From: Anaerolineae bacterium
GTDB taxonomy: Bacteria > Chloroflexota > Anaerolineae > JAFGEY01
Length of the DNA: 11,977 nucleotides
NCBI GenBank assembly: GCA_016929205.1
Contig: JAFGJF010000587.1
Span: 1-11,977 of the forward strand
Direction of reading: 5' to 3'
Of the stretch, positions 1-5,768 are shown piece by piece. Position numbers and translations under genes: made by a program. The notes beneath the pieces were generated by a model. It searched no databases, was not told where the DNA came from, and saw only the letters and a list, made by a program, of their open reading frames with translations. Position 1 is the stretch's first letter, and each line of letters opens with the position of its first letter.

Positions 1-28
1 AAGAATAGGAATAGGTTCAACTCGAGCG

Positions 29-57
29 ATTATAGCACTCGTCCTGGCTTTAGTCAA
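29..57 (-). promoter_or_regulatory. Leftward sigma70-type promoter
   Basis: On the minus strand, -35 TTGACT (57-52) and -10 TATAAT (34-29) are separated by 17 bp. Transcription would begin near position 22 and run out of the left edge, so a minus-strand gene probably starts just outside the window. The promoter diverges from the one at 86-115. Both boxes are read directly; activity is inferred. Confidence 0.6.
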
Positions 58-85
58 TATCACGATTTGACTCACAACACTTGAC

Positions 86-115
86 TTGATTTATCCATGC
101 CACTCATTGTATAAT
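86..115 (+). promoter_or_regulatory. Promoter of the CCCH-repeat gene
   Basis: -35 TTGATT (86-91), an 18-bp spacer and a perfect -10 TATAAT (110-115) precede the repeat-protein gene. Two further TTGACT motifs lie at 67-72 and 81-86, but they sit too far from the -10 box (37 and 23 bp). The predicted start site is about 121-123. That coincides with an ATG at 122, so a leaderless upstream frame is possible. Confidence 0.6.
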
Positions 116-186
116 AGAATCATGCAACAGATAGAGATGATTTTGACGATTCCCCGGTGCGCCGTGCCCGGCGCCGCAGGCCGCCC

Positions 187-1251
187 ATGACCCGCTGTGC
201 GGCGACGAAGGCCAATGGCATGCCCTGCAAAGCCTGGGCCGTCCTCGGCTCCGATCCCTCACGCTGCGTGATTCACGGTGGTGGCCGGCCCAGGCCCGTT
301 TGTTCGGCCGCGAACCGCGACGGCACGCCCTGCAAGCAACGAGCCGCCCTCGGCAGTGATCCGCCGTGCTGCGCCCAGCACGGCAGCGCCGAGAACCGGA
401 TCGCCTGTGGCGCGACCACCGTCGGCGGCACGCCCTGCCAGGGCTGGGCTGTCCGTGGCAGCGATCCGCCCCGCTGCAGCGCGCACGCCAACCACACGCC
501 GCAACGCACCTGTTCGGCCACCACCGTCGCTGGCACGCCCTGCCAGGGCTGGGCTGTCCGTGGCAGCGACCCGCCCCGTTGCAACGCGCACGGTGGGGGC
601 AGGCCTCAAGTCATTTGTTCGGCCACGAATCGCGACGGCACGCCCTGCACCAAATGGGCCGTCCACGGTAGCGACCCGCCCCGCTGCCCCGTGCATGGCG
701 GCGGCAAACCAACGATCACTTGTTCGGCGGCGAACGTCGACGGCACGCCCTGTAAGCAGTGGGCCGTCCACGGCAGCAGCCCGCCCCGCTGCAGCGTGCA
801 TGGCGGCGGCAAGCCGAAAATCACCTGTTCGGCGGCGACCGCTGCCGGCCTGCCATGCAAGCGGCTCGCCATGCCCGGCAGTGACCCGCCGCTCTGTTAC
901 GCCCACGGGATCGGCCGTGGCCTGGTCGGGGCGGGAAAAAGCAGCGCGCCGGTCGTCAAGCACGGTTTTTATGCTGCCCCCGCTCGCCCTCTGACTACCA
1001 TCGACGAGATCATTGCCGACCTGGCCGGACGGCAGGCCCGGCTCTCGGCCTACATCGACCGTCACGGCGCGACCCTGCCGCCTCGCAGCCTGGTCACCCT
1101 CTTGACCCGGCACGGTGAGACCGCCAGCAAGCTGGTCCGCTTGCTGCGCCTCCAAGATGAGCTGGACAAAAACACGCCCGTCGACGCTGTCGACGACGGC
1201 ACGATCGACGACGACATCGCTCAGATCCTGCGCGCGTTGGGCCAGGAATAA
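187..1251 (+). CDS. Protein of seven tandem 35-residue Cys/His (CCCH) repeats plus helical C-terminal domain
   Basis: The function is unknown. With the ATG start the protein has 354 residues. Residues 4-248 are seven back-to-back 35-residue units, each with C-x9-C-x12-C-x2-H and the signature G-T-P-C then G-S-D-P-P-x-C-x-x-H-G-G-G. Four regularly spaced Cys/His per unit suggest one Zn2+ site per repeat, but this is not proven. The remaining ~100 residues start with a V-K-H-G-F-Y segment, as seen in phage-related and Chloroflexota proteins that carry one or two such modules. They continue as a charged, probably helical region with an acidic end. I chose ATG 187 because its protein begins M-T-R-C, as modules of this kind usually do. 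A GTG at 157 would add an Arg-rich stretch. Neither start has a clear Shine-Dalgarno sequence. A 22-codon frame from ATG 122 stops in an ATGA overlap with this start. Confidence 0.75.
   Translation: MTRCAATKANGMPCKAWAVLGSDPSRCVIHGGGRPRPVCSAANRDGTPCKQRAALGSDPPCCAQHGSAENRIACGATTVGGTPCQGWAVRGSDPPRCSAHANHTPQRTCSATTVAGTPCQGWAVRGSDPPRCNAHGGGRPQVICSATNRDGTPCTKWAVHGSDPPRCPVHGGGKPTITCSAANVDGTPCKQWAVHGSSPPRCSVHGGGKPKITCSAATAAGLPCKRLAMPGSDPPLCYAHGIGRGLVGAGKSSAPVVKHGFYAAPARPLTTIDEIIADLAGRQARLSAYIDRHGATLPPRSLVTLLTRHGETASKLVRLLRLQDELDKNTPVDAVDDGTIDDDIAQILRALGQE
196..930 (+). repeat. Seven 105-bp tandem coding repeats
   Basis: The unit length is exactly 105 bp (35 codons), with no indels between copies. 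Repeats 3 and 4 share an uninterrupted 38-bp identity (427-464 and 532-569), which suggests recent unequal exchange or duplication. The first and last units are the most diverged. The exact period is seen directly; the duplication mechanism is inferred. Confidence 0.9.
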
Positions 1252-1283
1252 ACAAGTCGCTGGCACCCCCTTATGGCAGCTAT

Positions 1284-1312
1284 TTGCGCCCCCGATGGAT
1301 TTGCGCTACAAT
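1284..1312 (+). promoter_or_regulatory. Candidate promoter of the ThDP enzyme gene
   Basis: -35 TTGCGC (1284-1289) and -10 TACAAT (1307-1312) are spaced by 17 bp. The start site would be near 1319, leaving a leader of about 75 nt before ATG 1394. The -35 box is a weak match, so this is a moderate call. Confidence 0.4.
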
Positions 1313-1393
1313 GAACGCGTCTTGCTCGCCACCAACCGCCGGGGCATGGCCGGGCAGCCCCCCATGTTGCACCTCCAGAAACGGAAGAGAAAA

Positions 1394-3049
1394 ATGTGGA
1401 TCAAAGCGGAAAACGGACTGGCACAGATCCTCAAAGCAGAGCGCGTTCCCTGGGTCTCCACCTTCCCGGTCTGCTGCGTCAACAACGCCCTGGGCCAGGA
1501 AGGCATCCCCATGCTCATGATGCGCGACGAGCGCTATGCCGTCGCCGTGGCCGATGCCTTTTCGCGTGTCACCGGTGGAAAACAGATCGGCGTGTGCACC
1601 GTGATGGGTGGCCTCAATCCCGCCGGCCTGCATATCGCCTACAGCGCGCTCGCCCAGGCCTTTGAGGATTCGTCTCCCGTGTTGTGCATTGCCGATGGCG
1701 TACCGGCCGGTGACAGTGGGCGCACCCGTTACGACATCACCCTCGGCCTCGATGCCGTCACCAAGTGGATCGGCCACATCGACCGGCCCGAGCGCGTGCC
1801 CGAGCTGATGCGCCGAGCCTTCACCCTCCTGCGCACAGGACGTCCCGGGCCGGTCTTGATCACCATCCCCCACAACCTGGGCGAGTACGATCCCGAGCAA
1901 ACCCCCTACACGCCGGTCAAGGGTTGGAAGTCGGCGCCCGATCCGGAAGACGTCACGGCGGCAATCGAAGCTTTGCTCGCCGCGCAGGATCCGCTGCTCT
2001 ACGTCGGCGAAGGCGTATTCTATGGCGATGCCACTGCCGAGCTGCTCCAATTCGCCGAACGTGCTCAACTCCCGGTTTTGACCACCCTGAAGGCCAAGAG
2101 CGCTTTCCCCGAAAACCATCCCCTCTCGGTGGGCGTGCGCGGGGAACTGGCCAATCACTTTTTGAGACAGTGTGATCTGCTGTTTGCCATCGGCACCAGC
2201 CTGTCGCGCGGCCATTTCCGCCAGGACATTCCCGATGCGCAGCACAAAACGATCGTCCAGTGTACGGTGGACGAGCTGGACCTCAACAAGAGCTACCAGA
2301 TCGGCCATGCCCTCATCGCTGACGCCAAACTCGCCCTGCAGGCTCTGACCGACGAACTGGACGTGCAGGCCGGCGGCCGCATCAGAGAGGCCCCCGGGCT
2401 CATCGCCGAGATCGGGGCCGCAAAAGAGCAGTTTATGCGCCGTTACCATCCCCTGCTCGAGTCGGACGACGTGCCGATCAATCCCTATCGGGTGTATGGC
2501 GAGCTGATGAAATGTATCGATCGCAACAATTCGTTCGTCACTCACGATTCTGGCAACACCCGCGACCAGACCAGCACGATCTATGAATCGTTGATTCCGC
2601 GGGGTTATCTGGGATGGGGTAATGTCTCCACCCTGGGATTTGGCCTTGCCGCTGCAGCAGCCGCCAGGCTGGCTTACCCGGATCGACAGTGCGTCAACAT
2701 CACCGGCGACGCAGGGGTAGGCTATATGCTGGGCAACCTGGAAGCATTGGTGCGGTATCACATTGGCGTGACGACCATCCATATCAACAACGGCGGCTTT
2801 GCCGGTTACGGGCCGGGCTTCTGGGGCGAGGGACACGATCCCTACACGTGCGAATTGTGCGAACACACCGCGACGGACATGTCAGAGGCGGCCAAAGCAA
2901 TGGGCTACTATGCCGAGGACGTGACCACACCATCCGAGATCGGCCCTGCGCTGAAAAGAGCTTTTGACGAAAATGCGCGCGGCCGGCCTGCTTACCTGGA
3001 GTGCATTTGCAGCCAATACCCGGTCTTTGGCGCCTGGGTCAGGTCGTGA
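1394..3049 (+). CDS. Thiamine-diphosphate-dependent enzyme, acetolactate synthase-like
   Basis: This is a 551-residue ThDP enzyme of the superfamily that includes acetolactate synthase, benzoylformate decarboxylase and related 2-oxoacid decarboxylases and ligases. The order is N-terminal PYR domain, central domain, C-terminal PP domain. The PYR domain has the R-x-E-x(3)-A-x(2)-A-D-A motif whose Glu (E46) should activate the cofactor. The PP domain carries a GD...NN Mg/ThDP motif near residues 438-466, where the usual GDG reads GDA. The ATG at 1394 is preceded by GGAAGAG. The frame stays open far upstream, but that stretch overlaps the previous gene and does not resemble the family. No acetolactate synthase small subunit or other branched-chain amino acid gene lies nearby, so ilvB is not assigned and the substrate is unknown. 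The gene appears monocistronic and converges on the DUF1847 gene. Confidence 0.88.
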   Translation: MWIKAENGLAQILKAERVPWVSTFPVCCVNNALGQEGIPMLMMRDERYAVAVADAFSRVTGGKQIGVCTVMGGLNPAGLHIAYSALAQAFEDSSPVLCIADGVPAGDSGRTRYDITLGLDAVTKWIGHIDRPERVPELMRRAFTLLRTGRPGPVLITIPHNLGEYDPEQTPYTPVKGWKSAPDPEDVTAAIEALLAAQDPLLYVGEGVFYGDATAELLQFAERAQLPVLTTLKAKSAFPENHPLSVGVRGELANHFLRQCDLLFAIGTSLSRGHFRQDIPDAQHKTIVQCTVDELDLNKSYQIGHALIADAKLALQALTDELDVQAGGRIREAPGLIAEIGAAKEQFMRRYHPLLESDDVPINPYRVYGELMKCIDRNNSFVTHDSGNTRDQTSTIYESLIPRGYLGWGNVSTLGFGLAAAAAARLAYPDRQCVNITGDAGVGYMLGNLEALVRYHIGVTTIHINNGGFAGYGPGFWGEGHDPYTCELCEHTATDMSEAAKAMGYYAEDVTTPSEIGPALKRAFDENARGRPAYLECICSQYPVFGAWVRS

Positions 3050-3138
3050 ACGAGATCCCTCTGACAAAACGGGACAGGATCCTGGGCATCCCCAACCGCG
3101 CGCTCCGTGACTTGGGGTATGTGCTGCCGGTGTCATAA
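3046..3138 (+). CDS. Possible 30-residue small ORF overlapping the ThDP gene stop
   Basis: A GTG at 3046 overlaps the preceding stop in a GTGA arrangement and opens a 30-codon frame ending TAA at 3136-3138. The peptide contains R-D-R-I-L-G-I-P-N-R-A-L-R-D-L-G-Y. The overlap would allow translational coupling, but the Shine-Dalgarno is poor and no family is recognised. It could equally be chance reading of a spacer. Confidence 0.2.
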   Translation: MNEIPLTKRDRILGIPNRALRDLGYVLPVS

Positions 3139-3157
3139 GCTGCACGGGCGTGATCCG

Positions 3158-3790
3158 TCACTTTTCCCTCAGCCGACGGTAATACGAATGGCTGGTATAT
3201 AACACCGCCGCCGGGTTGTGCCCCGTCACGCGATCCTTGGCCACGAGCACCGTGACCGGTGCCTCGGAATGCCGGAAAAAGAGGCTGTCGTGGCCCACAC
3301 ACAGACCGACGACCACGTTAAGCTGCGTTTCCGCCGCATTGAGCAGTTTGGCCTGCGCGATGGGGTTGCACAGTACCTCAAACTGGCCCGGATGGATCTT
3401 TTCCGCATCGACCAACCCGATCTCTTCTTTAGGGATCGTGCCCACTTTGCAGCACACCGACGCCACCTCAAACTCGTTTAATTGCAGGATCTCTTGTAGG
3501 ATCCTGGCCTCGCGGATCAACCCCACGCACGAGGCGATACCCAGCCGGCTGGCGCCGATGCGCCGGGCAAAACTCATCACTTCCTCGACCCGCGTCTCTA
3601 GCGGATAACGATCCGCCTCGGTGCGCGCCGCGGCCAAAGCCAGCTTTTGCACCTCTTTATCCTCGTAGGCCGCCCTGGCCTCGCGCAGCGCCGCCTCCCC
3701 GCGCGCCGCAGGGCAAAAGTCCGGAAAGTCTTTTGTTCCCGGTTCCTCACAACATGCCTGGACCCCACAAACCGCGCATCTCAATTCCAT
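3158..3790 (-). CDS. DUF1847 family cysteine-rich, putative metal-binding protein
   Basis: The 210-residue protein matches the DUF1847 family by its overall pattern. It has an N-terminal cysteine cluster (C5, C8, C13, C14, C26), then S-R-L-G-I-A-S-C, a V-C-C-K-V-G-T-I-P-K-E segment, a C-N-P-I-A-Q-A-K-L-L-N segment and G-L-C-V-G-H-D-S-L-F. The family is usually described as predicted metal-binding; no enzymatic role is established. The length is normal for the family and the protein should be cytoplasmic, with no signal peptide or membrane segment. ATG 3790 has an AAAGGGTGG ribosome-binding site upstream. The gene is convergent with the ThDP enzyme across about 110 bp with no clear terminator, and divergent from the ZIP transporter. 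Confidence 0.85.
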   Translation of the reverse strand: MELRCAVCGVQACCEEPGTKDFPDFCPAARGEAALREARAAYEDKEVQKLALAAARTEADRYPLETRVEEVMSFARRIGASRLGIASCVGLIREARILQEILQLNEFEVASVCCKVGTIPKEEIGLVDAEKIHPGQFEVLCNPIAQAKLLNAAETQLNVVVGLCVGHDSLFFRHSEAPVTVLVAKDRVTGHNPAAVLYTSHSYYRRLREK

Positions 3791-3863
3791 CTTTTGCCAC
3801 CCTTTCTGTCATGGACATGGATCGCCCTGCCGAGAGCGATCGTTTGAATGTAATCGCCCGCAC

Positions 3864-3872
3864 AGTATACCA
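3864..3872 (-). promoter_or_regulatory. Extended -10 promoter of the DUF1847 gene
   Basis: The minus strand reads TGGTATACT, an extended -10 (TGn plus TATACT), about 75 nt upstream of ATG 3790. No good -35 box lies at the right spacing. Extended -10 promoters can work without one, so the call is plausible but unproven. Confidence 0.4.
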
Positions 3873-3920
3873 CGGACCGGACAAATCGACACACCTTGTT
3901 TTGCGCATAACACGGCGGCT

Positions 3921-3949
3921 TTGGGCCTGGTACCAATCTGTGGTATCAT
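3921..3949 (+). promoter_or_regulatory. Promoter of the ZIP transporter gene
   Basis: -35 TTGGGC (3921-3926), a 17-bp spacer and -10 TATCAT (3944-3949) with an upstream TGG extension. The start site would be near 3956, giving a leader of about 108 nt. No obvious metal-regulator operator palindrome was seen around it. Confidence 0.45.
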
Positions 3950-4063
3950 ATGCCGGAATCCCTGGCGATTCATCTCATCCAAGTCTTTTGCTGCTGGTCA
4001 GGGTGCTTTCCGGCAGTTGGCACATTCGCGTACGTTGATAAATATGGTAAGGGGCAACGCTAG

Positions 4064-4804
4064 ATGACGATCCTGAACGCCGTTTTACTAAGCCTGATTG
4101 CCGGGCTGGCCACTGGTTTGGGTGGCATTGTCGTGATCTTGTTCAAAAAGTTGGATATGCGCACTTATGACGCCTTGCTGGGCTTTGCGGCCGGAGTGAT
4201 GACCGCCATCGCCACGCTTGGACTGATCCACGAAGCGCTTACCCAGAGCAATACGTTGGTGACCATGATGGGAGTCATCATTGGCGCCGGTGCCCTGCAC
4301 CTGCTCGATCGTTTTCTGCCTCACGAACACGAGCACCTGCCCTTTGTATGCACCAATCGGATAGCTTACCGCCGGGGATTGATGCTTTTTTCGGCGATGA
4401 CCTTGCACAACGTACCGGAAGGCCTGGCTGTAGGCACCAGCTTTACGGCAACGCCTCGCCTGGGTATCCTCCTGGCACTGGCCATCGCCCTCCATAACAT
4501 ACCGGAGGGCATCGCCGTGGCCGGGCCGTTCCTGGCCTGCGGTATGCCACGCTGGCAGTGCCTGGCCTGGGCAGTTGGTTCGGGCCTGGCCGAACCGGTA
4601 GCCGCTTTGCTCGGTGCGGCCTTTGTCACCCTCTTTGATCCCTTTCTGCCGCTCAGCCTGGCCTTTGCCGGTGGTGCGATGCTTTACGTTGTTTCGGACG
4701 AACTGATTCCCGAGAGCCACAGCCACGGCTACGAGCACCAGGCAACCTTTGGTTTTATCCTGGGCTTTGTCCTGCTGCTCGCGCTGCTGCGTTTGCTCGA
4801 ATGA
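4064..4804 (+). CDS. ZIP family divalent metal transporter
   Basis: This 246-residue membrane protein, with about eight hydrophobic segments, belongs to the ZIP (ZupT/GufA-type) family that imports Zn2+, Fe2+ or related cations. The two signature helices carry H-N-V-P-E-G (115-120) and H-N-I-P-E-G (144-149), which form the metal-binding centre in the family. The cytoplasmic loop has a short H-E-H-E-H cluster (87-91), and a second histidine patch (S-H-S-H-G) sits at 218-222. Length is typical for bacterial members. ATG 4064 follows an AAGGGG ribosome-binding site. The gene stands alone and faces slyD across a bidirectional terminator. Metal specificity cannot be read from the sequence. Confidence 0.9.
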   Translation: MTILNAVLLSLIAGLATGLGGIVVILFKKLDMRTYDALLGFAAGVMTAIATLGLIHEALTQSNTLVTMMGVIIGAGALHLLDRFLPHEHEHLPFVCTNRIAYRRGLMLFSAMTLHNVPEGLAVGTSFTATPRLGILLALAIALHNIPEGIAVAGPFLACGMPRWQCLAWAVGSGLAEPVAALLGAAFVTLFDPFLPLSLAFAGGAMLYVVSDELIPESHSHGYEHQATFGFILGFVLLLALLRLLE

Positions 4805-4829
4805 ACGCAGTTGGTTAAAGCGGCAAACA

Positions 4830-4862
4830 AAAAGGCGCCTTTTGAAGCCAAAGGCGCCTTTT
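4830..4862. terminator. Bidirectional intrinsic terminator between ZIP gene and slyD
   Basis: A perfect 13-bp stem (4830-4842 with 4850-4862, core GGCGCC flanked by A and T runs) closes a 7-nt loop. It gives T-rich tails on both strands: the plus strand runs into TTTTG...TTTTT and the minus strand into TTTTTGTTT. It lies between two convergent genes, as expected for a shared terminator. Confidence 0.93.
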
Positions 4863-4881
4863 GTAAGTTTTTAGGATCGAT

Positions 4882-5382
4882 TCAGTGGTAATGCCCACCG
4901 TCGTGAACGTGTCCGTGTTCCAATTCTTCACCCGTCGCCGCTCGTACCCCGGCGATCTGCACGTGAAAATGTAACGTCTCACCTGCCAGGGGATGATTAA
5001 AATCGAGCAACACGTCATCAGGACGGATCTCGCGCACGATCGTCTGGAAAACCTGGCGAGTGCTGCTGTCCCGCATGTGAAGCATCCGTCCCACTTCAAG
5101 CTCCAGATCGGGTGGAAAAGCATGCCGAGGAACGACCTGTAATGCCTCCGGATCGCGTTTGCCATACCCGTCTGCCGGCGCGACGACCACGTTCTTTTCC
5201 TCGCCGACAGCCATACCGTAAAGTGCCTGCTCGAGCCCGGGGATAATGGCTCCCCGCCCATGCAGGAACTCGAGGGGTTCCCCGTCACTGGACGAGTCAA
5301 CCAGTTGGCCCCCGTCCAGATGCAGCGTATAGTCAAGGCTGACAATTAGATCGTCCTTGACGGTTAAATTTGTACCTGTCAT
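4882..5382 (-). CDS. slyD: SlyD-type FKBP peptidyl-prolyl cis-trans isomerase/chaperone
   Basis: The 166-residue protein catalyses Xaa-Pro isomerisation and should act as a cytoplasmic folding chaperone. The FKBP core is split: residues 8-75 contain D-G-x-L-V-D-S and the I-I-P-G-L-E-Q-A-L-x-G-M motif, then V-V-V-A-P-A-D-G-Y-G. The insert-in-flap chaperone domain follows (about 76-128), and the core resumes at D-F-N-H-P-L-A-G-E-T-L-H-F (127-139). The tail is short and histidine-rich (H156, H158, H160, H164, H166), a reduced form of the Ni/Zn-binding tail of E. coli SlyD. It lies 9 bp downstream of the csp stop on the same strand, so cotranscription is likely. No strong ribosome-binding site precedes ATG 5382, which suggests translation coupled to csp. 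Confidence 0.92.
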   Translation of the reverse strand: MTGTNLTVKDDLIVSLDYTLHLDGGQLVDSSSDGEPLEFLHGRGAIIPGLEQALYGMAVGEEKNVVVAPADGYGKRDPEALQVVPRHAFPPDLELEVGRMLHMRDSSTRQVFQTIVREIRPDDVLLDFNHPLAGETLHFHVQIAGVRAATGEELEHGHVHDGGHYH

Positions 5383-5391
5383 ATCAATGTG

Positions 5392-5601
5392 CTACAGTCT
5401 ACGCACGTTTGCAGCCGCCGGGCCTTTTTGCCCTTGCTCGACCGTGAATTCGACGCGTACACCTTCATCCAGGCTTTTGAACCCATCCCCCTCAACGGCC
5501 GAGTAATGTACAAAGACATCTCCCCCCGCGTCACGGGTAATGAATCCATAACCCTTTTGATTGTTAAACCACTTGACGGTTCCTGTTTCTTTTTCGCTCA
5601 C
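5392..5601 (-). CDS. CspA-family cold-shock protein
   Basis: This is a 69-residue single cold-shock domain, an RNA/ssDNA-binding RNA chaperone. It shows G-T-V-K-W-F-N near the start, RNP1 K-G-Y-G-F-I and RNP2 V-F-V-H-Y, and ends A-A-N-V-R, all canonical. I chose GTG 5601 over ATG 5616 because a perfect AAGGAG lies inside the first codons of the longer frame, 6 nt before the GTG, and the resulting N-terminus ([12 protein letters not shown]) has normal family length. The gene heads the csp-slyD pair and lies downstream of the DEAD-box helicase on the same strand. It has its own promoter and a structured leader. Confidence 0.93.
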   Translation of the reverse strand: MSEKETGTVKWFNNQKGYGFITRDAGGDVFVHYSAVEGDGFKSLDEGVRVEFTVEQGQKGPAAANVRRL

Positions 5602-5607
5602 TTTGAT

Positions 5608-5613
5608 CTCCTT
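5608..5613 (-). promoter_or_regulatory. Start-deciding ribosome-binding site of csp
   Basis: AAGGAG on the minus strand lies 6 nt upstream of GTG 5601 and inside the alternative reading from ATG 5616. A second copy of the same ATGAAGGAG 9-mer occurs at 5644-5636 in the leader. It could act as a decoy site or start a 26-codon overlapping frame. Confidence 0.75.
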
Positions 5614-5652
5614 CATACTCTAAAACTGGAAAATGCTCCTTCATATGAACCG

Positions 5653-5686
5653 AAAAATGCCGCCTGGCATCAAGTCCGGACGGCAT
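5653..5686 (-). terminator. Terminator-like hairpin in the csp leader (candidate attenuator)
   Basis: On the minus strand an 11-bp stem (5686-5676 with 5667-5657, one G-U wobble and one mismatch) closes an 8-nt loop and is followed directly by a T run. It lies between the csp promoter and the csp start. It could therefore end transcripts from this promoter early, or serve as the helicase terminator. Copies of the self-complementary TCATATGA flank it (5702-5695 and 5648-5641). Confidence 0.6.
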
Positions 5687-5722
5687 ATGGATCATCATAT
5701 GAAGCAGAACTCTTGTACCCTT

Positions 5723-5750
5723 AGTATATTCGAAACTGACAACAAGTCAA
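5723..5750 (-). promoter_or_regulatory. Promoter of csp-slyD
   Basis: The minus strand carries -35 TTGACT (5750-5745), a 16-bp spacer and -10 TATACT (5728-5723). Transcription from about 5716 would give a leader of some 115 nt, long as is common for cold-shock protein mRNAs. It lies about 20 bp past the helicase stop, so csp could be made from both this promoter and readthrough. Confidence 0.6.
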
Positions 5751-5768
5751 ACTGTGCTTTGGATGCTA

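Noticed and set aside
196..930. Tandem repeats considered as a CRISPR array
   Set aside because: The units are contiguous coding repeats with no variable spacers, and there are no cas genes.
259..1266. 335-codon minus-strand open frame opposite the CCCH-repeat gene
   Set aside because: It is a by-product of the repetitive GC-rich coding strand. Its translation is low-complexity and repeats with the same 105-bp period, and the plus frame has the Cys/His pattern.
1115..1393. Upstream in-frame extension of the ThDP gene
   Set aside because: It overlaps the end of the repeat gene, lacks family similarity, and a ribosome-binding site sits before ATG 1394.
1280..2866. 528-codon minus-strand open frame opposite the ThDP enzyme
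   Set aside because: The plus frame is an unambiguous full-length ThDP enzyme. The minus translation shows no known motif and arises from codon bias.
3060..3157. Search for a terminator between the convergent ThDP and DUF1847 genes
   Set aside because: Only imperfect GGGCATCCCC/GGGGTATG pairing was seen, without a T run on either strand.
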